A stretch of 5,439 nucleotides of DNA from positions 1 through 5,439 of the forward strand of contig URKV01000117.1 in the NCBI GenBank assembly GCA_900548565.1, read 5' to 3'. The position numbers and the translations under genes are program-made. The notes under the pieces are model-generated. The model ran no database searches and was not told the DNA's origin. It saw only the letters and a program-made list of their open reading frames with translations. Below, piece after piece: positions 1 through 5,439 of this stretch; the stretch's first letter is position 1; every line of letters starts with the position of its first letter. This stretch comes from an uncultured Collinsella sp. (GTDB lineage Bacteria > Actinomycetota > Coriobacteriia > Coriobacteriales > Coriobacteriaceae).

Positions 1-374
1 GTTCGGCCACACCACTGGTTGGCGCACCAGCTAACAACCGAGCAGGTCGCTGTGTCGCCGACAGCGACAACGAGATCGTCGCAGGTAATGCCGTTAGCCG
101 AAAGGGCGCCAAAGACGGTATCGGCATCGGCCAGCGTAGCACCGTCAGGCGAAACCTCGAGGACTAGCGGCGACACGACAAAACCGGCGTCGACCAGCGC
201 ATGCTCGACGACCTCACCAAAACGCTCGGATGTGGCGGAGTTCCAAACCACCATTGCGCGCTTAGGCTTGCCCACAGCCGAGGCAAACATGCGCGACAGC
301 TCATCGAACGCGCCCAATCCGACGCGGACATCGACACTGCGGTTTTGGAAATTGATCAGTTGACGGCGAATCAT
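1..374 (-). CDS. aroB: Divergent 3-dehydroquinate synthase (AroB)-like protein, N-terminal 124 residues, 3' end off the window
   Basis: This reading frame is open from an ATG at 374-372 to the window edge, giving 124 residues. AroB enzymes convert DAHP to 3-dehydroquinate in the cytoplasm, using NAD and a divalent metal, as the second step of the shikimate pathway. The call rests on position directly after aroK and on an N-terminal layout like the family: a short beta-rich start (NRSVDVRVGLGAFDEL, 11-26), a Rossmann-like strand (MVVWNS, 41-46), a strand with SPDG (75-78), then DDLVVAVG (99-106) where AroB has its Gly-rich loop. The ATG overlaps the aroK stop in an ATGA (4 bp), implying translational coupling; the upstream Shine-Dalgarno is weak. 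The expected NAD-binding residues are mostly replaced: Asp by N45, GExxK by GAxxA (78-82), and GGGxxGD by GDTATCS (106-112). It may be a divergent enzyme, an inactive paralogue or another member of the DHQS-like superfamily. The metal-binding half is not in the window. Confidence 0.68.
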   Translation of the reverse strand, partial: MIRRQLINFQNRSVDVRVGLGAFDELSRMFASAVGKPKRAMVVWNSATSERFGEVVEHALVDAGFVVSPLVLEVSPDGATLADADTVFGALSANGITCDDLVVAVGDTATCSVVSWCANQWCGR

Positions 375-904
375 AGCAGTCCACGCTCCAAAAGCATCTC
401 GGCACAAAGGTAGGAAACGTCCTCGAAGGACTTGTTGCGAATATCAAGGGTAAGGTCGGCGGCCTGGCGATACAGCGGACGGCGATGCTCAAACAGGCGC
501 GCAGCGTGCTCGGGCGAACGGAAATCGGGGCGCGTGTCGGACCGACGAATCTGGCGAATCGAATCCTCGAAGTCGCCCTCGAGGTACACGCACGTACCCA
601 TTTCGTGCATCAGCTCAATATTCACCGGCGTCTCGACGATACCGCCCCCGCACGAAACCAACAGGCTGCGCTCACTTTGGAGCGAACGGAGCGCCGAGGT
701 CTCGAGTTCACGAAAACGATCCTCGCCCTCGGTCTCAAAAATCTCGGTTACCGACTTACCGCAACGGCGCACGACCAGGCGGTCGGTATCGATAAAACGC
801 CGCTTGAACATGGTGCCGACGTTGCGCGCGAGCGTCGATTTGCCCGCGCCCAAAAAGCCGATAAAGAAGATATGGTCGCAGCCGTGTTTGATGTGCTGAG
901 ACAT
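371..904 (-). CDS. aroK: Shikimate kinase
   Basis: This is a complete 177-residue protein, the normal size for shikimate kinase, which phosphorylates shikimate at the 3-hydroxyl with ATP in the cytoplasm. The Walker A P-loop GFLGAGKST lies at 16-24 (K22). The shikimate-binding DTD follows at 39-41. FRELE at 64-68 carries the substrate-binding arginine (R65). CGGG at 85-88 is the family's Gly-rich loop. The lid region includes RPDF (125-128), and RRPLY (141-145) supplies the C-terminal arginine. All key residues are present, so it should be active. The ATG at 904-902 is supported by AGGT six bases upstream, which overlaps the TAG stop of the phosphatase gene before it; the two genes are 8 bp apart. 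Its own TGA overlaps the ATG of the AroB-like gene. Adjacent aroK and aroB genes are common in bacteria. Confidence 0.96.
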   Translation of the reverse strand: MSQHIKHGCDHIFFIGFLGAGKSTLARNVGTMFKRRFIDTDRLVVRRCGKSVTEIFETEGEDRFRELETSALRSLQSERSLLVSCGGGIVETPVNIELMHEMGTCVYLEGDFEDSIRQIRRSDTRPDFRSPEHAARLFEHRRPLYRQAADLTLDIRNKSFEDVSYLCAEMLLERGLL

Positions 905-912
905 GGCGAAAC

Positions 913-1410
913 CTATTCCTCGCAGGGAAGGTCGCGCAGGGCCCGGCGCTCAAAGATACGGAAGATCTGCGTATACCACAGGTCCTGGGTTGCCTGCGGC
1001 TTGACCAGAATAGTGTCAACGCCGGCAAAGTTTCCGCTCCATACGTCGGTGTACAGCTGGTCACCGATCAGTACGGACTCGTCGGCCGTGGCGCCCAGAC
1101 GCTTAAGACCCGCCTTCAAGGCAAACGGCGCCGGCTTCATGGCGTGGCTGATGGCCTCGAGTCCCAGCTCGCGTGCTGATGCCATGACCTGGTCGCGATG
1201 CCAGTTGTTGGACACCATGCACAGCTTAAAACCTTTGGCGCGGGCGGCGTCGAGCCAAGCGGAAACCGCGGTGGGAACCTGCTCGGTGTCGCGCGGCACG
1301 AGGGTGTTATCGCGATCGAGCAGAATGGCGCGTTTACCGTCGGCCCACAGGGTATCAAGGTCGATGCGATCGACCGAGGCAACGTAACGTTTGGGGCTAA
1401 AAATCCTCAT
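913..1410 (-). CDS. yqeG: YqeG-family HAD IIIA phosphatase
   Basis: This is a complete 165-residue protein close in length to Bacillus subtilis YqeG. The HAD signature is intact: motif I DRDNT at 32-36 (nucleophile D32, acid/base D34), motif II in MVSNN (S67), motif III lysine K92 in MKP, and motif IV GDQLYTD at 116-122 (D117, D122). ILVKP near residue 135 and the basic tail FERRAL also fit YqeG. The family is related to the Gep4-type phosphatidylglycerophosphate phosphatases, so a role in phosphatidylglycerol synthesis is plausible, but substrate cannot be read from this sequence. The start is the ATG at 1410-1408, one base after the mltG TAA. Only weak GGA-type pairing precedes it, so it is probably translated by coupling to mltG. 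The frame is open further upstream to 1635, but that extension lies inside mltG and is low-complexity shadow sequence. Confidence 0.92.
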   Translation of the reverse strand: MRIFSPKRYVASVDRIDLDTLWADGKRAILLDRDNTLVPRDTEQVPTAVSAWLDAARAKGFKLCMVSNNWHRDQVMASARELGLEAISHAMKPAPFALKAGLKRLGATADESVLIGDQLYTDVWSGNFAGVDTILVKPQATQDLWYTQIFRIFERRALRDLPCEE

Positions 1411-1411
1411 G

Positions 1412-2845
1412 TTAATTCCAAGACTGTTGATGCTCTTCGTAGGTTTGCGAGAAGTACTCCTCGTCCTGCGTAATGTAGAAATACAGGTCCTCGGAGTCGG
1501 TCGGCTCAAGCGTGGCCTTGAGTGCCTCGAGCGACGGAGAGCAGATGGGCGTGGGCGGCAGACCCTCGTGTTTATAGGTGTTATACGGACTATCGCTCTG
1601 CAGGTCGTCGGCGGTAACCTCGCCACCGGTGACATACATCATGGTCGCATCGCTGTTGAGATAGCGCAGACCGTCGAGCTTGCCGGCAAGGCGGTTGTAG
1701 AAGACCGAGGCCACGTGCGCACGTTGATCGGCGTTGAGGCCCTCGCGCTCAACGATAGAAGCCAAGTTGACGATGTCGTAGTCGGACATCTCCACGCCGT
1801 AGCGTTCCTTGATCTTGGCTTCGCAGCTCGCAAAGTCAAGCGACTTGTACTCGGTCTTAAACTGATCGAGCATGGCGCGAATCACGTCATCGGCCGTCGG
1901 CGAATCGCCCAGCGAATAGGTCTTGGGGAACAAGAAACCCTCGAGCGAATCGTTGGCGGCGCCCTTAAGGAAGCTATAGTCGTCAACGTAGTTGGAGGCC
2001 TTGGCCTGGTTGAGGAAGTCTTCCTTAGAGATGCTGTCGTAGGCCTGGGCCACACGGTCGGCGACTTGATCGACCGTTAGGCCCTCAGGGATAGTCAGCG
2101 CATTGGAACCCGCGTTGGGGCCTTCCATGAGCTGCTGAACAACCTTGGTCGCATCCATGAGTGTGGTGAACGAATAATCACCAGGCTTGAGCGACATATC
2201 GGCGTTGAGCTTTTTCACCGCCGCATAATAATCCTTGGGATTTTCGACGATATGATTCTCGGAGAGAATCGAAGCGATGCTGTCACCCGAGGCACCATCG
2301 GGAATCGTGATAGTAACCTGCTGGCCTGCAACGACTTTCGCACCCTCACCGCCAAAGAAGCCCTTGACGGCTGGCACGACAAAGAAAACGATCGCGACAA
2401 GCGCAAGCACGGCAACAACGCCACCGATAATCATAGGCACCGGGGAGCTTTTCTTTTGAGCACCGCGACGAGCATGCGTGTTGTAGCTCGAGCGGGTCGC
2501 CGGAGCAACGCCATGCGAACCACGAGCGTGATGCGAATGCGATTGGGGGGCCTGCGTTCGCTGGGTAGGTGTCTGCTGCTTAAAGCGGGTGCCGCCTGCA
2601 GGCTGGGCCGTACGAGCAGTGGGCTGCTGAGCCGCGTGAGAAGCCGAATGCTGAACCGAACGAGCAGATGGCTGCTGACCCTTCCGTTGAACAGGTTGGG
2701 CCGAACGAGAGAAGGACTGCGCCGGGCGCGCGGCAGGCTGAGCTGCGCGCTGCGTCGGCTGTGCTGGACGCTGGCCAGGCTGGGCAGGGCGCGACGCCGG
2801 CTGCCGTGTACGATTCTGCTGGCGCGGATCGGAAGCGCTAGGCAT
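1412..2845 (-). CDS. mltG: Endolytic murein transglycosylase MltG (YceG-like) with long repetitive cytoplasmic tail
   Basis: This 477-residue bitopic membrane protein cleaves nascent glycan strands beside penicillin-binding proteins and so helps set glycan length. Residues 1-130 form a cationic, Gln/Pro/Ala/Ser-rich cytoplasmic tail with heptad repeats and a His cluster (SHSHHARGSHG, 102-112). A single membrane helix spans about 137-159, with basic residues on its cytoplasmic side. The extracellular part has a LysM-like subdomain (about 175-240; VTITIPDG, KPGDYSF) and the catalytic domain from about 250 (IPEGLTVDQVA, LEGFLFPKTY). The catalytic Glu is probably E366 in LASIVEREG. VASVFYNRL (378-386), LNSD (396-399), SPYNTY (419-424) and GLPPTPI (428-434) are family hallmarks. 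The C-terminal segment is short and ends soon after EEYFSQTYEEH. The start at 2845 is chosen because a near-perfect Shine-Dalgarno lies five bases upstream. The gene overlaps ruvX by 8 bp. The tail is longer than in E. coli, as often seen in actinobacteria. Confidence 0.95.
   Translation of the reverse strand: MPSASDPRQQNRTRQPASRPAQPGQRPAQPTQRAAQPAARPAQSFSRSAQPVQRKGQQPSARSVQHSASHAAQQPTARTAQPAGGTRFKQQTPTQRTQAPQSHSHHARGSHGVAPATRSSYNTHARRGAQKKSSPVPMIIGGVVAVLALVAIVFFVVPAVKGFFGGEGAKVVAGQQVTITIPDGASGDSIASILSENHIVENPKDYYAAVKKLNADMSLKPGDYSFTTLMDATKVVQQLMEGPNAGSNALTIPEGLTVDQVADRVAQAYDSISKEDFLNQAKASNYVDDYSFLKGAANDSLEGFLFPKTYSLGDSPTADDVIRAMLDQFKTEYKSLDFASCEAKIKERYGVEMSDYDIVNLASIVEREGLNADQRAHVASVFYNRLAGKLDGLRYLNSDATMMYVTGGEVTADDLQSDSPYNTYKHEGLPPTPICSPSLEALKATLEPTDSEDLYFYITQDEEYFSQTYEEHQQSWN
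2597..2794 (-). repeat. 21-bp / 7-residue tandem repeat region inside mltG
   Basis: Five heptads in register, consensus xR(P/A/S)AQPx, cover residues 18-52 of MltG (2690-2794): SRPAQPG, QRPAQPT, QRAAQPA, ARPAQSF, SRSAQPV. Looser copies with an eight-residue period follow up to about residue 83 (QRKGQQPS, ARSVQHSA, SHAAQQPT, ARTAQPA). At DNA level this is a degenerate 21-bp then 24-bp periodicity. It looks like a tract that expanded by duplication and then drifted. Confidence 0.75.
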
Positions 2846-3266
2846 TCGAAACCTCCTCGTTTTTACGATCGAGCCACGTCTGCAAAAACAGGCTGGCGGC
2901 AATCATGTCGATCTTGCCCCTCATCTGCTTTTCGTTGAGTCCCTGCTCGCGCAGGATACGCTTAGCCTCTTGCGAGGACAGACGCTCGTCCTCAAACTCC
3001 AACGGAAGATCGAGCTCGTCGGCAATCTTTTGCGCCACAGCGGCAACGCGCTCGGCCTGAGGGCCGGGCTCACCGGCCATGGTCAGGGGACGTCCGCTTA
3101 CCAGGATGTCGGGCTCATAGTCCTCAACCAGGTAGCGGAACGTCTTGGCCATACCGGTGACCTCGGCAGCCGGAAGCACCTTGACAGGCATCGCCATCTT
3201 GCCATCACGGCTCGAGACGGCGATGCCAATCCTGGTCTCCCCTATGTCCAGCGCGAGCGCAACCAC
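2838..3266 (-). CDS. ruvX: RuvX/YqgF family predicted Holliday junction resolvase / pre-16S rRNA nuclease
   Basis: This is a complete 142-residue cytoplasmic protein of normal family length with an RNase H-like (RuvC-type) fold. Family marks in order: ALDIGETRIGIAVSS (5-19, D7), SGRPLTMAGEPG (57-68), DERLSS (93-98, E94), KIDMIAASLFLQTWLD (118-133, D120). D7, E94 and D120 fit the acidic metal-binding set. E. coli YqgF is linked to 5' maturation of 16S rRNA and the mycobacterial protein to Holliday junction cleavage, so either nuclease role is possible. The start is GTG at 3266-3264. It is forced, because an in-frame TAA lies nine bases upstream (3278-3276) and no other start codon falls between. 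A weak AAGAAG Shine-Dalgarno precedes it by five bases. The gene begins 17 bp after alaS and its TAG overlaps the start of mltG. Confidence 0.95.
   Translation of the reverse strand: MVALALDIGETRIGIAVSSRDGKMAMPVKVLPAAEVTGMAKTFRYLVEDYEPDILVSGRPLTMAGEPGPQAERVAAVAQKIADELDLPLEFEDERLSSQEAKRILREQGLNEKQMRGKIDMIAASLFLQTWLDRKNEEVSNA
2851..2857 (-). promoter_or_regulatory. Strong Shine-Dalgarno of mltG, inside the 3' end of ruvX
   Basis: On the minus strand AGGAGGT is followed by five bases (TTCGA) and then ATG at 2845-2843. It is the best ribosome binding site in the window. It decides the mltG start against an in-frame ATG at 2902, which would extend the protein 19 residues deep into ruvX with no comparable site. 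It lies within the last codons of ruvX. Confidence 0.88.
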
Positions 3267-3283
3267 AGCGACTTCTTAGATTC

Positions 3284-5413
3284 TTAGGCGCCGAGCGCGG
3301 TCTTAGCGGCCGCGAGGGCATCGGCGATGCCGGCAGCATTCTTGCCACCGGCCTGGGCCATGTTGGGACGACCGCCACCGCGACCGTCGACCAGACCCGC
3401 GATCTGCTTGATCACGTTACCGGCGTGGAAACCGGCCTTGACGGCGTCATCGGAGCCGGCAGCGAGCAGGGCCGGAGTGCCCTTCTCAGTCACGCTGGCG
3501 ACGACACAAGCGACAGGGCCGGCGACCTTCTGGTGCACGGTATCCCAAACGTTGCGCAGGTCAGCGGCCTCGAGACCCTGAAGCTCAGCAACAACAAGCT
3601 TGTAGCCATTCAGCTCGACAGCACCCTCGATGGCGCTGGAGATCGCATCGGAGGAGCCACCAGTGAGCGCCTTCTTGAGCTTGTTGGACGTCTCGCGCAG
3701 CTCGGCCTGCAGGTTCTCCACGCGGGCGGGAACCTCGTCGACGCGGCACTTGAGCGCAGCGGCGGCGGCGTCAACGAGCGCCAGGCGGTCGGCCATGTAG
3801 TCGAGGGCACCCTTAGAGGTCACGGCCTCGATACGGCGGACATTGGAGCCCGTGGAGGACTCGGAAATGATCTTGAACAGGCCAATCTCGGCGGTATTGG
3901 CGGCATGAGTGCCACCACAGAGCTCGCGGGAGAACGGCTGGTCCTCGGCGCCCACGGAGACGACGCGGACAACATCGCCGTACTTCTCTCCAAACAGAGC
4001 GACAGCGCCGGCAGCCTTAGCCTCGTCAATGCCCATGACACGGGTCACAACCGGCTTGGAAGCGAAGATCTGCTGGTTGACCAGGTCCTCGACAGCCTTG
4101 AGCTGCTCGGAGGACAGGGCCTCGAAGTGCGTGAAGTCAAAGCGCAGGTGCTCGGGCGTCACCAGCGAACCGGCCTGGGAGACATGCTCGCCCAGGACCT
4201 GCTTAAGGGCGGCATCGAGCAGGTGCGTGGCGGTGTGGTTGCGGCGCAGGAAGCCACGGCGCTCGGCGTCGAGCGCGGCGGTCACGGTAGCACCGACGGT
4301 CAGCGTGCCCTCGGCAACGTGGGCGACGTGAGCATACAGGCCGTTGTGGTTCTTGGTATCGGAAACGGTCAGCGAAACGCCCTCGGCGGAAAGCTCGCCG
4401 GCGTCACCCTGCTGGCCGCCCATCTCGGCGTAGAACGGGGTGCGGTCGAGCACGACCTCGACGTTCTCGCCGGCGGCAGCGGACTCGACGGACTCGCCGT
4501 TGCGCACGATGGCGACAACCTTGGCGCCCTCGATCACATCGTTGTCATAGCCGTCGAACTCGGTCGCAGCGACCTTGTCGGAAAGCTCAACCCACACGTC
4601 GTTGAAGCTGCCCCAGGCGTCGCCCTTGGCATTGGCGCGGGCGCGGGCCTTCTGGTCCTCCATGCAGGCAGTGAAGCCGTCCATGTCGACGTCGTGGCCA
4701 GCGGTGCCGGCGATCTCGACGGTTAGGTCGATGGGGAAACCAAAGGTGTCGTGCAGCTTAAAGGCAACATCGCCCGGAAGCACAGCGCCCTCGGCAAGCG
4801 CTGCCAGTGCCTCATCCAGGTAGACGCGGCCGTTGTCGAGCGTCGTGGAGAAGCGCTCCTCCTCGGAGGCAACGATACCCTTGACGAGCGCGACGTTCTT
4901 GAGCAGCTCAGGATAGGCCTCGCCCATCTGAGCGTTGACCTCGTCGATAAACTTGGTCAGGAAGGCGCCCTCGATGCCCAGCAGGCGACCGTGGAACACG
5001 GCGCGGCGGAGCAGGCGGCGAAGGACGTACTCGCGACCCTCGTTACCGGGCAGGATGCCGTCAGAGATCATGAAGTCGACGGCACGGGAGTGGTCGGCGA
5101 TGATGCGAAGAGAACGGCTGGCGCCGGAGTAATCGTCGGCGTCATAGGTCTTGCCGCTGATCTCCTCGCCCAGCTTGATGAGGTGCTGCATCAGATCGCC
5201 GTCGTAGTTAGCAGTCTTGTGCTGCATGATAGCAGCCATGCGCTCCAGGCCCATGCCCGTATCGAGGTTGCGGTGCGGCAGCTCCGGCATGGAGCCGTCC
5301 TCCTGACGGTCGTACTGGGTAAACACGAGGTTCCAGAACTCAAGGAAGCGGTCGCAGTCGCAGCCGGGCTTGCAGTCGGGGCTGCCGCAACCGACCTCCT
5401 CGCCCATGTCAAA
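3284..5413 (-). CDS. alaS: Alanyl-tRNA synthetase, 5' end missing at the contig edge
   Basis: The genuine sequence gives 709 residues and a TAA stop. AlaRS charges tRNA-Ala in the cytoplasm and hydrolyses misacylated Ser/Gly-tRNA-Ala. In numbering from the first genuine residue: the class II motif 3 DTGMGLER at 51-58; the tRNA-recognition helical region with ADHSRAVDFMISDG (106-119) and GREYVLRRLLRR (126-137); the editing-site zinc ligands HTATH (393-397) and CGGTH (499-503); a helical stretch around 560-585; and the C-Ala/DHHA1 glycine-rich DGRGGGRPNMAQAGG (676-690). The start of the gene is absent: about 165-170 residues with class II motifs 1 and 2 are missing compared with the usual ~870-880. 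The frame continues for five codons (MYKRQ) into adapter sequence; these codons, including the apparent ATG at 5428, are artefactual. An N-terminal Cys-rich insert (CGSPDCKPGCDC) precedes motif 3. It heads the visible operon, 17 bp before ruvX. Confidence 0.97.
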   Translation of the reverse strand, partial: FDMGEEVGCGSPDCKPGCDCDRFLEFWNLVFTQYDRQEDGSMPELPHRNLDTGMGLERMAAIMQHKTANYDGDLMQHLIKLGEEISGKTYDADDYSGASRSLRIIADHSRAVDFMISDGILPGNEGREYVLRRLLRRAVFHGRLLGIEGAFLTKFIDEVNAQMGEAYPELLKNVALVKGIVASEEERFSTTLDNGRVYLDEALAALAEGAVLPGDVAFKLHDTFGFPIDLTVEIAGTAGHDVDMDGFTACMEDQKARARANAKGDAWGSFNDVWVELSDKVAATEFDGYDNDVIEGAKVVAIVRNGESVESAAAGENVEVVLDRTPFYAEMGGQQGDAGELSAEGVSLTVSDTKNHNGLYAHVAHVAEGTLTVGATVTAALDAERRGFLRRNHTATHLLDAALKQVLGEHVSQAGSLVTPEHLRFDFTHFEALSSEQLKAVEDLVNQQIFASKPVVTRVMGIDEAKAAGAVALFGEKYGDVVRVVSVGAEDQPFSRELCGGTHAANTAEIGLFKIISESSTGSNVRRIEAVTSKGALDYMADRLALVDAAAAALKCRVDEVPARVENLQAELRETSNKLKKALTGGSSDAISSAIEGAVELNGYKLVVAELQGLEAADLRNVWDTVHQKVAGPVACVVASVTEKGTPALLAAGSDDAVKAGFHAGNVIKQIAGLVDGRGGGRPNMAQAGGKNAAGIADALAAAKTALGA

Positions 5414-5439
5414 CTGTCTCTTATACACATCTCCGAGCC
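5414..5439 (+). other. Sequencing adapter contamination (Nextera mosaic end plus i7-side adapter start)
   Basis: The last 26 bases are not from the organism. Bases 5414-5432 are CTGTCTCTTATACACATCT, the synthetic Tn5 mosaic end used in Nextera libraries. Bases 5433-5439, CCGAGCC, are the first bases of the following read-2 adapter arm. Translated on the minus strand they produce the well-known artefact peptides MYKRQ (in frame with alaS) and MCIRDS (another frame). Natural Tn5 ends differ from this hybrid sequence, so it is not a transposon insertion. True sequence ends at 5413. Confidence 0.98.

Noticed and set aside
485..1387. Plus-strand open frame of 300 codons across aroK and the phosphatase
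   Set aside because: It spans two genes whose motifs are clear on the minus strand; its own translation is Arg/Ser/Ala-rich shadow sequence.
1411..1635. N-terminal extension of the YqeG-type protein by 75 residues
   Set aside because: The extension lies wholly inside mltG and is Arg/Thr/Pro/Ser-rich. Family length and the ATG directly after the mltG stop support the 165-residue form.
1391..2080. Plus-strand open frame of 229 codons antisense to mltG
   Set aside because: Hydrophobic Val/Leu/Gly-rich shadow of the MltG catalytic domain, with no convincing domain of its own.
2846..2902. N-terminal extension of MltG by 19 residues from an upstream ATG
   Set aside because: It would overlap ruvX by 65 bp and has no good Shine-Dalgarno, whereas the ATG at 2845 has an almost perfect one.
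3267..3283. Possible promoter or terminator between alaS and ruvX
   Set aside because: The gap is only 17 bp, with no hairpin plus T-run and no -35/-10 pair; it holds only a weak ribosome binding site.
3425..4726. Plus-strand open frame of 433 codons antisense to alaS
   Set aside because: It is rich in Gly, Leu, Val and Asp in the way produced by reading GC-rich coding DNA on the opposite strand. It shows no recognisable motif, and the minus-strand frame is an unmistakable AlaRS.
5414..5439. Tn5/IS50-type transposon end at the right edge
   Set aside because: The 19-base sequence is the synthetic hybrid mosaic end, not a natural inside or outside end, and is followed by Illumina adapter bases.

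Overview
This 5.4 kb window is one tightly packed run of six genes, all on the minus strand. Transcription therefore runs from right (5439) to left (1): alaS (5' end missing) – ruvX – mltG – yqeG-type phosphatase – aroK – aroB-like gene (3' end missing). Gaps between genes are 17 bp or less and several genes overlap, so I see no internal promoter, terminator, RNA gene, CRISPR array or insertion sequence. No stretch of 300 bases lacks a gene.

The DNA is GC-rich (roughly 60% by eye). The order alaS–ruvX–mltG–…–aroK–aroB is the classic actinobacterial arrangement. A YqeG-type HAD phosphatase, which in Bacillus-type genomes lies near aroE, sits where actinobacteria usually carry aroE/aroC. This mixture, with the protein sequences, suggests a gut member of Coriobacteriia such as Collinsella. 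That is an inference from gene order and general sequence feel, not a database match.

Region by region (transcription order): 5414-5439 is not genomic. It is the Nextera transposase mosaic end plus the start of the i7-side adapter, left on the contig end. 3284-5413 holds the last 709 codons of alanyl-tRNA synthetase. 2838-3266 is ruvX, with a GTG start. 1412-2845 is mltG, the membrane-bound lytic transglycosylase, with an unusually repetitive Arg/Gln/Pro/Ala-rich cytoplasmic tail. 913-1410 is the HAD phosphatase. 371-904 is shikimate kinase. 1-374 is the first 124 codons of an AroB-like protein that runs off the left end.

The cluster combines translation (alaS), DNA/rRNA maintenance (ruvX), peptidoglycan strand termination (mltG), probable phospholipid or phosphate-ester hydrolysis (yqeG) and aromatic precursor synthesis (aroK/aroB). 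The shared feature is probably co-expression as housekeeping growth genes, not one pathway. The most interesting biological point is that the AroB-like fragment has lost most recognisable NAD-binding signatures of 3-dehydroquinate synthase. I found no convincing new multi-gene system.
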